Below are positions 22,895-34,248 of a DNA stretch of 64,000 nucleotides, piece by piece. Origin of the DNA: Hedera helix (lineage: Eukaryota; Streptophyta; Magnoliopsida; Apiales; Araliaceae); NCBI GenBank assembly GCA_947179155.2, contig OX359266.1, forward strand, positions 15,764,098 through 15,828,097, given 5' to 3'. The position numbers and the translations under genes are program-made. The notes beneath the pieces are model-generated. The model was given only the letters and a program-made list of their open reading frames with translations, searched no databases and was not told where the DNA came from. Within the stretch, counting starts at the first letter, position 1. Every line of letters starts with the position of its first letter.

Positions 22895-24379
22895 TTACTC
22901 TTCATTATGTAAAGAAGTATGTTCATGCTCAATCTGTGAGGATTCCATTGTGCTGGAGGTTGCATCATCGGTAGTCAAGCTTGAGACTTCGCCGCCTAAA
23001 GAGCTTTCGTCGTCGCCATTAATGGAAGGTGCACGCGATGAACCAGGAACAGAAGCAGCATCGTAAATACTTAAATTAGAAACTCCACCACCCAAAGAGC
23101 TTTCATCATCGCCATTAATGCAAGGTGCAGGCGATGCATCAGGAGAGGCCGCAAAAGCAGGGGATGTAGAAGGGTCGCCGTTAATGGAAGGTGCAGGGGA
23201 TGCATCAGGGGTGGTAGCAGATGACTCGAACTCGTCTGCCTGTTGCTGAAGGCTCCAATACATGATGCTGGCAGTAAGCATAAGGACCATCTTTTGGTTT
23301 ACCTGACATAAAATCATATGGTCATATTAATTACCGCCATACTTTCTTTAATTTCACAACAACAAAAAAAAATGCCAATGAATTTTAATATGAATTAAAG
23401 TTTCATGCAGTGTCAGTGTATACACAGATTATGGCACCTCGTTGACAAAGTACTTATGTCTATGTTGGACATCATTATCCTTATTTCAATGACGTGTCAT
23501 GATCCTAACACCACTCGTGCATATATTGTCTTAGTGTGCCAAATTTTAACTCTTTTAATAATTCACAGTCGATGAATTACAGTCATTACTTACTCGGCCT
23601 CTGTTGTTTTAGCTAACTGGAACTGTAGCATTAAGGCCTTTAATCTTTTAATAATTTGTACTTGTGCATCTGATATAAGCATTAAACAGTGAGATACTTT
23701 TACAATATCATGCATTTTTTTATTCATTTATATATCTGTATAATCATTTTTCAGGGTTATATAGTTTTCATAGACACAAGCAGTACTCAACATAAACTTC
23801 TGAATGATAGAATTAGAGGGTCCCTTTCGGACGTGCTGACTGAGGTTGGTAGGATATAGGTGATAGGCTCTTTCGATGGCACTGAAAGGCCTGTTATCGT
23901 ACTATTTGGTATATATAGTTGTCAAAGACACTGGAGAGAACTAGTATCAGTAAATACGAGTGTTTCTGATAGGGTGTTCCAGTAATGGACAATTAGCAAA
24001 CCGTACGCCTCGCTGCAGCAACACGATATTCTCTCGCAAGTGAACTTGCTCCATCAAGCCCCACTATATAACGAGACAATATTCTCACGTGCATTTTAAT
24101 ATAATTTTTTCAACAGAGCACAAATAAATAGAGCAGAGGATGCCCGTTACCCATAAATACGACTTAGCTACAGTTGAATGCTTACCTGTATAATGTCCTC
24201 TGGCAACAAGAATATTGAGCACCCAAGCTTCCTTGCAACACTGATTATGTAAGTAGCATTCAACTTCTTCTTGTCATCTAACAAATCACCAACAAAAGTA
24301 AGTATTAGTTCCATCAGTCGGCGCATTTAGATTATACTACATTAGGAATCAAAAGAAAGAGTATGACAGAACATTAATA

Positions 24380-24413
<34 letters not shown>

Positions 24414-27400
24414 TATTCTATTCCAAACAATCTTCTTTATATTCTCCTACACTCATTCAGTTGCTAAGAAAAAATTTAAAAAATGACAAACTAAAAGTAC
24501 TAATCAATAGTCTATTCAACAACAATCTTGTGAGCATTACATCACTATTAATAGCCCTAATGTTACTTGGGGAACAATAAAACTACTAAACTACTAAAAT
24601 GCCCTAACTTAATTTTAACATGTCTTAATACCCTAAATAAATCCCCACTAATAAATAAAATATTTAATTAAATGCATCAATTTCTCCCAAATTTAACATA
24701 ATTATGTTTTCATAAAACAAAAATTCTTTTCGGCTCTAGACTTGTCGTCCCCATCAGTACCGCTAGTTTTATAAGTGAAGAAATGATAAAAAAGTTGGGA
24801 AGCCAAACCCAACTTGAAGGACCTATTTCGTTAACATTGCATGATGGGAAAGACTTATGTTGCGTTTGAATTGACGGAATGGAATGGAAGAATGAAATGA
24901 TTTTAAGGTATTTCAAGTATATATTTTATTGTTGGTGAGAGTGAGTGGTATATAAAATTATCATACATATCCATTATATTAGAATGGATTTTATTCCACC
25001 TCCTCTCACGTGAAATAAAAATAAAAGTGATGGAATGAATTTTCATTCCATTGAAATGGTTTATCCTCCAAATGATCATCTAATACACTATTTTTCATGA
25101 TATTCCATCCTTCATTCTATTCTCTCAATCTAAACGTAGCATTATGGAGCTATTCCAATTGTCCACCCTTCAAATGGCATATTGATGGGATTTTTTTGAA
25201 ACTAAGGTGTGGGTGCTACCTTTAAAAACATTGGACGTCATCTTAAGAATCAACTGGCTTAAGACACTAAGATCAGTTTATTGAACTACAAAATCTAACA
25301 AATAGAATTTGAGGAGGGAAAGAAGTTACTTCAGCGGGGGGCTGAAATGTGCTCTAGGTTACTTCAGCAGGGGGCTGAAATGTGCTCTAGTGACTCCACC
25401 TAAACTACAACTGCAACAAATTTCATTGCACAACCTATGTAGATGGAACAAATCATTGAGAGCTATGAGGAAGATGTCGAATCAGGTAGAGTAAGAACTA
25501 AGAACAGAACTCCCGAACAATTCTGAGAGGTCTAATGAATTTGAATTAAGTCAAGGGATGCTTAAATACAGAGGCAGATGGGTAATTGGCATCACGGGAG
25601 ACATAAAGAAGCAGATATTTGAATAATTACATGAGAAAGGGATAGGACATTCCAATTGGGTTGGAATGAAAAAAGATTGATTTGGGTAGGCTGAGTGTTC
25701 CACTTGCCAAGCCACAAAGCACGAAACCACTAAGTTTCCATGATTGTCACTACCTCTTCATTCCTAAAGCAATTTGGAGGGACAAAGCCATGTATTTTAT
25801 CTGTAGTCTCCCAAATTCTATAGGATTTGAGATCATTAGGGTAGTTACTGACAAATTAAGCAGATATGCTCATTTTCTACCTTTATCTCATCCTATTTTA
25901 GCAAGGACCTTGGCTCAAGTTTTTGTTTGAGCAGATATACAGATTTCATGGACTTCCAAATTCTATAGAGAGTGACAGAGATCCTGTATTCATAAGTCAA
26001 TTTCGCAGACCTTATTCAGGCTGATGGGAACATTTTTTGAGAATACAGATTTGAGAGCTCTCAGCCTCTCTCTAACTCCTATCTTCTGCCCAATCTCCCC
26101 CTCAATTCTAACTCTCTATTTTTGTTAATCTAATTGCTGAAACCCTAGGTAGGACCTCAATGGAGCTTCAAAACCCTAAACATGGACAACGAAAGGAACA
26201 AAGAAGGCAATGCATCCCCCTTGGGATGCTCCTGCAAAATTTATCCCAGTAATTGTTTTGTCCTTTGTGACCAGGAGACTTCAAGCATCCAAGGTAGTTC
26301 ATCAGGTGTGACAAGATACCTCTACAGAAAAAGACAAAAAGACAAAAAGAAAAGTTGTCTATACAATTAAACAACAGCCTAATCATTAAATTTATTTTCT
26401 CCCTCAAAAAATGTTTAGTCCACCCAAACAGAAGCTTATTTCTTTCAAAAGAATTTCTAACATAATCATACCACTTTCACCCTTGGTAACAAGATTCCAG
26501 TTCACAACTCTTGGCTCTACTGCACTGAGAAGCTCAAGAAAGAATAATCCATTCGAAAGGTTTTTATCCTGAAAAAATTTATGGAAAAAAACAGTCGGTC
26601 GTAATTTTATGGAAAAAAAAGTAGGTCATAATTTTATATATGCTCATGAAAGAAGTAAAATTTGACAAATTTGAACCTTAAAGCTCTCCATTTGAGAAGT
26701 TCTGCCCGTGCTTTTCACTTTTCTGTTCGCCCACTTCAAAATATCAGCATCAGTGAACTCCTTGCCTTGGTTTCGGGACCTTAAGTTCTTCAAGAGCTGA
26801 AGCATATTGAACCTCATCAACTGCCACAGGAAAGCTGACATCAAGGTAAACAAAAATAAGTACTTCAAATTTTACCACTATCTTTATTAATTTCCATTAA
26901 TAATAAATTGCCATTCCAGATCCACTAAAAGAACAAAGGTACCTTAGTAAATTAACTAGTAGCAGAATTAAAAGGTTAAACAATGAGAGCGAAGCTTAAC
27001 ATCTGAATTTCAAATTCTCTATGTACAAATCAAGTTTTTACTAAACTAGGCTATATATATTTTCAATCCAAGACTTGTTTTGAGATTGCCATATGCCAAC
27101 TCATGTCCGGCTTAATAGAAAAACTGAAAAGATTTTATTTACAAGTTTGGAAAATTTTCTTTTGGCAGTGCTGCATAGGAATGACGAGCAGAATCCATCA
27201 ACTGTTGATCATGCTTAAAGTAAATGTGGGAGAGAGTACACAGGTGCCACATCCAGGAAGCTTATTTTACCATGAAAGGTTTTAAATTTTTCTCAAGACA
27301 GGGTAGAGGACATCTTTAAAATTCCAAAATACCAATTACATAAAATCGGAAGCTGACAGCTCAGTGAAGTAGACAAGGCCCTTTAGCAGCTCCTTCAATA

Positions 27401-30400
27401 AGACTGTATATTCAATTGGAAGATTATTATGTCACTTAGAACCCTTTTAATAGTTAACTACATTGTTTAAATAATAAAATGCCAACAATGTAGCTAAGCA
27501 TGTTCATCATTATTAAGGCATTCCCAAAGATATAAATGGGGATGATGTACGCGAGACTGATTTGAGTAATGCTATCAGAATTAACAATCATTCGGAAAGA
27601 GAATATCAAAAATCAAACAAGGATAGACATTCATAACAACCATAAAATCCAGGGTTTCAATATTTTTAGGAGATCTTGAGATTGAGCAAATTACCGAGTA
27701 TGAGCTTTTTGTTTCCTTGTACAAAATCATTCCCAGCTACATTCACTAAGGAAAACTTTAACTGCTTCCCGATCCTAATTACTTGGTTGCAGTTCTCTAC
27801 TTTTCTAAATGGCATTTTAATGGGAGGCTTTGTCGCCTGCTTCCAATTAACTGATCCTGGAGAAACCTTGTCAAGCACTTCAAGAAGTACCCATCTGCAT
27901 ACAAGAAGGGTACGCTTCAATGAGCTCAAAGAAACTTATAATATCAGTATAAAGTTGGATAACTGTGTGAGAAAAAACTTAGTGATTACCCAACACATAT
28001 ATTAAGAAAGAGTTTGAACACAACGTTTAAATTGGTCAACACAGGAAGGATAGAAGTTTAACCAAGCATACACCGTCACTGAGTATAAATAATAGACACA
28101 TCCTCAAATTTCTAGAAAATTTTAAAATTTTGGATATCTCACGGAATTCTGAATAGAGGAGATTGAACACCCACCCGTTTCTTACATCTTCAAAGATATT
28201 ATTAACATAACAAGAAATCCCAAGACTGTTGATCCATAATCGGAAGCACCTCTCTTCTCTAGATATTTGTTCATCATCAGTCATCATTTCTGCAAAAGAA
28301 ATCTTCTTGCTGTCTGCAGACAGGCCATTCCTGCAAGAGAGATTCATGTTGTCAAAACATGCGAACTTAGAATTAGCATAAAACATAAGAAATTATTGAC
28401 CCAAGGATGTTCAAAACAGCCTTGGTTACAATAAATGACAAGTTGATAAATGCAGAAAAATGCTCAATGATACTTAAAGATCATTTTTTGAGATTTAATG
28501 TTTAAAAAAAATGCAACTTCAAAGAGAGCCTTATGCCTTCAAGGCTCAAAGTACCCAAAAATTTAAAGAAAATAACTGTCTTCTTGATCAAACATATCTT
28601 CTGCACCAAATAATCAAAATAATTCACAGCAGGTTGTAATACTAAACCACTAACAGTGCATTGTCTGCAAATTTGCATCACACTTGACAAAAGATGGCAT
28701 TAAGTTTTTTGACTCAATGAGACAATGTGGAACGCATCGAAAGCAAAGCAAGATAGAATCTCATCTCTGGAAGATATTTGCTTAATATTACTATTGTTCT
28801 TGGCACACACTGTGTGCGCAGTTAAAAAAATACTGGAGAGAAATTAGGGTTGATAAGGAGTGGGAAGAGAAAAGGGGAAATTTTTGGGAGAAAATGGAGA
28901 AAAGGTAGGAATGAGAGGGGGATTTTAATCAATTTTTATCCCATTTATATTTTATCTATAACTTCTATTGTGATGGATTAAATAGTTACACAGCTTTAAG
29001 AAAGCGGTTAAAATTATCCCTCCTACTTAGTAATATAGATCATAAAATTGGATTACTAATACATAATAACTCCTACAATATGCAACAATCCAACAGCGTT
29101 ACCACGAAATACTGAAAGTAACTAGCCAACACACCTTTGATGGAATATCTGCGCAACAAATGCAAGATTCAGATTTGGTGAACCTTCAACAACATCCTCT
29201 GGGTTTAAGTATCTTTTGCAGCCCATTTTCTCTGCATGTTCGAGTACCAAATTAGACCTTTCGACAGGACCCTTGGCTTCTAATGTGGCTGGACTACAGT
29301 GTTCTGGAGCAAGAACGTTAAGCAGGTAAGCATACGCTTCTCCATCCTACAGTGCATACATACATATGCAACATTGTATGAGTACACCAGATACCAAATG
29401 GTCAACTATGTAAAAGCTTCTAATCAGATGACTCGTGTCCATTTGTCAATTGGGCCGATATGCTGCGTGACTCACCTATTCTACTATATATGGAAATTAT
29501 GGAGTTTCTACTGAATATGTAGTTATGTACACGTCATCACCCATAAATAAAAGAAAAAAAGAAGAAGAATTAGAACTAATGGGATGACTGGAGCATAAGA
29601 TTTTTGCTGAAACTAACTGTCTTAAATCAACACTTGCTCTATCTATATCATTGCTTCATATTGGAAACCTAGTACAGATGCAAAGAACATTTACCGTTTA
29701 CACAAATCATTACTAAATACAGAGTTGGCATACATATTAATTTTCTTAATCGTTATTCGTAAACTTCTGTTGATGTCCAAAACTTCAGATAAAATCAATC
29801 TTTTAGTAATCTGGAAAATCCATCACAGATAAATAATTTAAAGAGTAGATTAAGCATCCATATAGACGCAAATACAGTACAAATATGTTACTCTGTTAAT
29901 GTTTAGGAATCTGTAATGTTATTGCTACAAAATAACTACACAAATGGATGGTCTACCTTCAAGTCTGAAGAGAAATTTGCTACAGTTTTCTGGTAACCTG
30001 CTTTCTTAAGATGGAAATTCATCCATTTTAATAAGACTTTCTCAGGTGCTAAACCCAGAAGCTCCTCAATATCCTGCATAGATTTATGATGCGTAGCATT
30101 GTTGCCCTATTATTAGTTAAGCACACAAACGAGAGGAAAAAGAAAGAAGCACTTCAATTCCTGGAGATGTAAGACAAGTAAATATCCAATTACATTGTTG
30201 TCTTCCACCAATTCCACAAGCTGAGGTGTCTTCCTAAGGTTGAGATCTGCCAAGAGTTGGATCTGAAGGTGCCACAATTCACAAGTTAAAGGAAGAGGGG
30301 ACAGGAAAATGGAAGTAGAAAGTAATCAATCTCAATAAGCAAAAGGTACTAGGCCTCGGTGATTACTCCTCCCATCATCTTGGTGTCTTCTAGTTCTTTA

Positions 30401-30570
30401 GAAAGGATACAAAGAACCAAAGACTAAAAAACTTTTTCCATTTTAATGACAACTAAAACACAGTTGATTGAAAGGATGAAGTCTAAAAATGCCTACCTTT
30501 ATAATTTGAGAAATCAACCCAAGTAACAGATGAGGCTGCAAAATTGAGCAAATTAATACACACACACACA

Positions 30571-30615
<45 letters not shown>

Positions 30616-31832
30616 TTCAGTAATATATGCATATAACTCAAATGACTCCAATGATCTGAGCTTACTCTTCCTTCAACCAGGTCCTCGGTGCCAATATTAA
30701 CTACTGTGCAGCCTATAGCCTTAGCAGAGTTGAGGCCAAGTGTATGGTTCTCATTTCTTTCCCATGGATTAAGTACTCGTTTTGTGTTAATAGCTCTTTC
30801 ATCTATCGTATTTGGGACGGCAACATTGATAAGCTTACTGCATCAAGCCATACAATTAATCAAAACAAACAACTAATTACCAGCTCTGGTCATACTGAAA
30901 AATAGAGTACTATAAAGCACACCCTGGTTAAGTACCATAGAAGAACTCCATCTTTTGCCAGTTCAAATAAAGCATTTGTTGATGGATCTATAGGAAGAAA
31001 TTTCTTTAAGAAAGGATCATCCCTGAGATAGATATTGATATGAGCAACATACGATGCTTTCTCTGATTCAACGATAGAGTGAAGCCGAGTAGTTGTATTG
31101 GCCTTAAGGAACGACCATGAGTTCTTTGAATTACCCACTTTAGCGGCAGCTTGCGCTTGCAAATTCAAAGAAGTCTGTTCACTCAATGCATTTAAAAAAA
31201 CAAGTCAGGTACCATCCTTCTATAAGTAAATGAACCTGGTCAACTGTCATTTTGGTAGAATTAATCAGCAGAATACCCATTGAAATACAAACAAGTATAA
31301 TTATATCCTATAAACCCCAACAGTGATCACCCTTTTCATAAGAATTATATTCATTTAACCAGCATGATAGAAAACAAAGCAATAACAAAATAGAAAACTC
31401 GTGCAATAGGATAAAGACTCACCCTGAGGAACCCTTCAAAATCAATCTCATTGCGCATATCAGATCCCAAATCTTTCAGTATACCCCTAATCTCCTCCTC
31501 CGTAAGCATCTCCTTGGAAGTTTTCCGTTTTGCCAGTAAAGGCGGCATATCCCCAACTGTAACTTTACCGTTCTTCTTTTTCACCGAGATAAACTACAAA
31601 CAAGACAAAATTAACCAAAACTATGAAAACATTTCAAACACCAATTCGAAATAATTATCAGAAAAAAAGTTAATCAAATTCAAGACAAGGTAAATTGCAC
31701 AATACAGAACATAGAAAAACTGGAAAGAGGATGAAAATCAATTACATTGGTTTTAAGACTGCGTAGTTCGACTTGCGTAAACTGGCTTTGAAGCCACTGA
31801 TCAGAAACACGAACACCCTCAGAGCTAGACAT
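22895..31832 (-). CDS. FIM: Fimbrin (plastin) actin-bundling protein, 14 coding exons, 738 aa
   Basis: Fimbrins cross-link actin filaments through two actin-binding domains, each a pair of calponin-homology (CH) domains, in the cytoplasm. Coding exons on the minus strand: 31832-31746, 31593-31423, 31174-30936, 30837-30666, 30535-30497, 30262-30194, 30073-29957, 29346-29135, 28330-28175, 27894-27695, 26834-26677, 26568-26472, 24277-24186, 23302-22895. All junctions are GT-AG and phases agree, giving 2217 nt. The start MSSSEGVRVSDQWLQSQFTQ is the usual plant fimbrin N-terminus. An EF-hand-like region (about 30-86) precedes CH1 (about 124-241, with AINTKRVLNPWERNEN), CH2 (270-372), CH3 (393-500) and CH4 (515-623, ending IMYWSLQQ). 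Residues 625-738 form a Ser/Pro/Asp-rich tail, longer than the usual roughly 690-aa plant fimbrin; from memory this resembles the longer Arabidopsis FIM4 class. No premature stop was seen. Intron 12 (26471-24278) has gained transposons. Confidence 0.93.
24379..24413. repeat. (TA)n(GA)n microsatellite in fimbrin intron 12
   Basis: About eight TA units followed by nine GA units, at the 3' end of intron 12 close to exon 13. Confidence 0.9.
24858..25141. mobile_element. Tourist-like MITE (PIF/Harbinger type), 284 bp, TSD TTA
   Basis: Terminal inverted repeats: the left end TGTTGCGTTTGAATTGACGG pairs with the reverse complement of the right end, TGCTACGTTTAGATTGAGAG, and similarity extends inward through GGAATGGAAT-type sequence. 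TTA flanks it at 24855-24857 and 25142-25144, the expected PIF/Harbinger target duplication. No coding capacity. It lies within fimbrin intron 12. Confidence 0.75.
25325..25390. repeat. 33-bp direct tandem duplication
   Basis: Two adjacent 33-bp copies, each beginning GTTACTTCAGC and ending TGTGCTCTAG, differing by one base (CGGGG against AGGGG). They lie in fimbrin intron 12 just upstream of the gypsy fragment. No known motif recognised. Confidence 0.85.
25430..26040 (+). pseudogene. pol: Ty3/gypsy integrase fragment in fimbrin intron 12
   Basis: Plus-strand frames, opposite to fimbrin, give LKYRGRWVIGITGDIKKQIF and HEKGIGHSNWVG (zinc-binding module), then CQLAKPQSTK-like remnants, then VVTDKLSRYAHFLPLSHP with LARTLAQVF (25840-25930) and later SQ...LFRLMGT. 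These are the integrase core and its approaches in a gypsy polyprotein. It is riddled with stops. It differs in sequence from the remnant at 18640, so it is a separate lineage or insertion. No LTRs or TSD were located. Confidence 0.7.
30557..30613. repeat. (CA)n(TA)n microsatellite in fimbrin intron 4
   Basis: A CA run followed by about twenty TA units, between coding exons 4 and 5 of fimbrin and only about twenty bases from the exon 5 acceptor. Confidence 0.9.
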
Positions 31833-32420
31833 TTCCTGCTACCCGCGGTTACATAAATTGCAACCTGCGGGAATTCAATTAATCACCCACCAAACTTTTT
31901 CCTCGCCAGACTGCTATAAACTCAAAATGAATCACCAAACATCAATTCAATGACAATGATCAATATACCCAAAACAAATTTGCAACAAATCAATATATAC
32001 AAAAATAAACACAAAAACAAAATGCCCATGTAGACGGCACAAGTTCAACAACTATCAAATTTCTACGCCTATAACCCTGATAAAACAAATCCCAAAAACG
32101 AAAAAGAAAAAAAGAAAAAAAAAAGAAAATTCTAAGATTCGTAATTGTGTTTGGTGATTATTGACGGTGTAAACGAGAAATTAATCAATACCCATTAAAG
32201 GAACACGGGATTAATGAGAGTCCAGAATCACATACCTGCAGAAATCAGAGATTTATGTCCTGAATCAATCCCATTTGCGCTATATCCAACAGTTTGACTG
32301 TTCATTAATATTGTATATCATCATTATTATATAAAAAGATGCAAGAAGAGAGAGAAATAAAGGATCAAATATATTGCTTGTTCAGAGGGGAAATCTAAAG
32401 AAAGGAGAGAGATTAGAGAA
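31833..32420 (-). other. Fimbrin 5' UTR with an intron
   Basis: Minus strand: a CT-rich leader from about 32400 runs to a donor at 32235 (TGCAG then GTATGTG). A matching acceptor (CCCGCAG) ends at 31865, leaving a short UTR piece 31864-31833 before the ATG. Both junctions were placed by eye. A leader intron immediately before the start codon is common in plant actin-cytoskeleton genes. Confidence 0.55.
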
Positions 32421-32425
32421 ATAGA

Positions 32426-32433
32426 CTCTTATA
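32426..32433 (-). promoter_or_regulatory. TATA-like box of fimbrin
   Basis: TATAAGAG on the minus strand, followed 3' by a pyrimidine-rich TCTCTAATCTCTCTCC leader typical of plant transcription starts. The position fits a start site near 32400. No experimental support. Confidence 0.45.
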
Positions 32434-32439
32434 GCCGTG

Positions 32440-33569
32440 AAAACGCAATGACCATGGCAACGAGGCCTGGACGCCAGTTAAGACAGATTGTATCCCTTTG
32501 AAAAAACGATATACGTACGCGCTGGATATGATAAATATTTGTACTCGCTTGATTCATTGAACACCTCATCAAGCAGGTGTACACCTGTGTTGCCACCTCG
32601 GCATGCAGTTTTGTCTCTTTTGTACCTAAACAGCCAAATAACCAACGTCATTTGGCGAATATAGGCTAAAATCTGTTACAGAAAAAGCAAATTGAGTTCC
32701 ATTCTATAAAAAGAAAATCGAAATTCTTTAAAATATATGAAATTTTCTTAATTATAATCGATAAAAATTTGTAATTACTATTTTTGGTTTCACAAAATTA
32801 TCTCATCTATCCAAAAAAATTACTTTTAATTGGTAGTCATATAAAACACAATAACTCAAATTTATCATCATAATTTCTTTATCATACTGTATTATTAAAC
32901 TAAAATCTTATTATCTCTAACCATGAAAAAATATTTTATTAAATTTGTAAAAATCTTACTTTTCTAAAAAACAAAATTCACGAGTTGATTTCTTAAAGTT
33001 AAAATGAGACTACATTTTTTTTCTTTTTAATAACTAAGGGAGTATTGTCTAACTTTTTTTTTAAGAAATATTATTTTAAGTTAAACTTACCTTCTTCTTA
33101 TAGCATTTTCGTTAATCTTGGCTTCCCAAAACTTCTGAGTGGAGGCTCGAAGATTTAAAATATTCTGCTAACTTATTGAGTCGTCTAGTATAGTCCAACA
33201 TTTCTTTTAGAACCTATTTTACTACATTAAATTTACCTTTTCGATTCTGTTAATTCTAATCTCTACAGACTTTTAAATAGAGATTCAAATCTATAACTTT
33301 ACACAGACTTCTCTCAAGTAGAATCTACTTCTCTTAAGTAGTAGATTCGAACTTGTGAACTTACAAGTAAAGAAAGAGATTTTTATCACTAAATTATCAC
33401 TTTTAATCTCAAGTATTGTTTAACTTAACAATAGGCCATTCTATTTGAAGGACGGTTAAATGTTGAATTATTCGAAGGAAAATATATTTTACATATAAGT
33501 TTTCAAATTTAATAGTATAAAACGAAATTGTAAATAGGTGGATAAAAATTAAAATTGTAAAAACTTAAC
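32440..33569. other. AT-rich intergenic region upstream of fimbrin
   Basis: No gene or transposon terminus recognised. The first part should contain fimbrin upstream regulatory DNA. The rest is AT-rich with imperfect direct repeats such as AAGTAGTAGATTCGAACTT and AAGTAGAATCTACTTCTC near 33310-33350. Confidence 0.5.
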
Positions 33570-34248
33570 TAGGCGTGTAAGCCGAATCGAGTTGCTCGGT
33601 GCTCAACTCAGGATCAGTTCGAAAATGTGATCCAAAACTCGAATTCGAAGTTGATCTGAATCGAATCCAATCCATACTCGTTTTTCATTTAAAGATACAT
33701 GAGTTGAATTCGAGCATATCAATGTTCCCTTAAATTAGGGTTCGAGTATTGTACTTTATAATGAGCCATACTCGATACATGTTCGATGGATCATACTCGA
33801 ACATTGATTTGATCCATACTCTAAACTAAATATATGATATTTGTATCAATCTTTATCATTTATAAAGTATAGTATGTAACTGTATAACTTGTAGTTGAAT
33901 AAATCAATGAGCTGATTGTTAATTTGTATTACATTCTTTGTAATTTTTTAAAATAAATAAAAGTTTAAAAAAATTCATGTATAAACATTAGTTTAGTAAT
34001 CAGTTGAATATATGGTAGTTTAGTTTTAAGTGAGATAGTTCATATTCGAAACTAATTTTGAAGGCTCGTGAATAAGTCACTTTGTAAACAAGTCGTGTAC
34101 TTATGAGCCAAGTAGGTCCGAGAAAAGTTCCAAGGCGAATCTAGCGCAAAATTAAAAATTCCTTATCTAATTCGAGCTCAATTTTTTTAAGTCGAGTCAA
34201 ATCTGACCATGAGGGTGTACGTTGAGATTCGACTCATTTACACCCCTA
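33570..34248. mobile_element. Non-autonomous hAT-type element, 679 bp, 8-bp TSD AACTTAAC
   Basis: The left end TAGGCGTGTAAGCCGAATCG and the reverse complement of the right end TAGGGGTGTAAATGAGTCGA form imperfect terminal inverted repeats. They are flanked by a perfect 8-bp duplication AACTTAAC (33562-33569 and 34249-34256), the length expected for hAT. The interior is filled with CGAATTCGAG/ACTCGA-type words that could fold; there is no coding capacity. Its 3' end, from 34134, is repeated in the downstream tandem units. Confidence 0.75.

Noticed and set aside
27676..28005. 109-residue plus-strand open frame opposite fimbrin exon 10
   Set aside because: It lies antisense to a conserved fimbrin exon; no independent similarity.
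30890..31186. Fimbrin reading frame continuing past LLW into YLTRVCFIVL
   Set aside because: This is read-through into the intron. A GT donor after CTATG joins to exon 4 and restores LLCKLINVAVP, the conserved fimbrin sequence.
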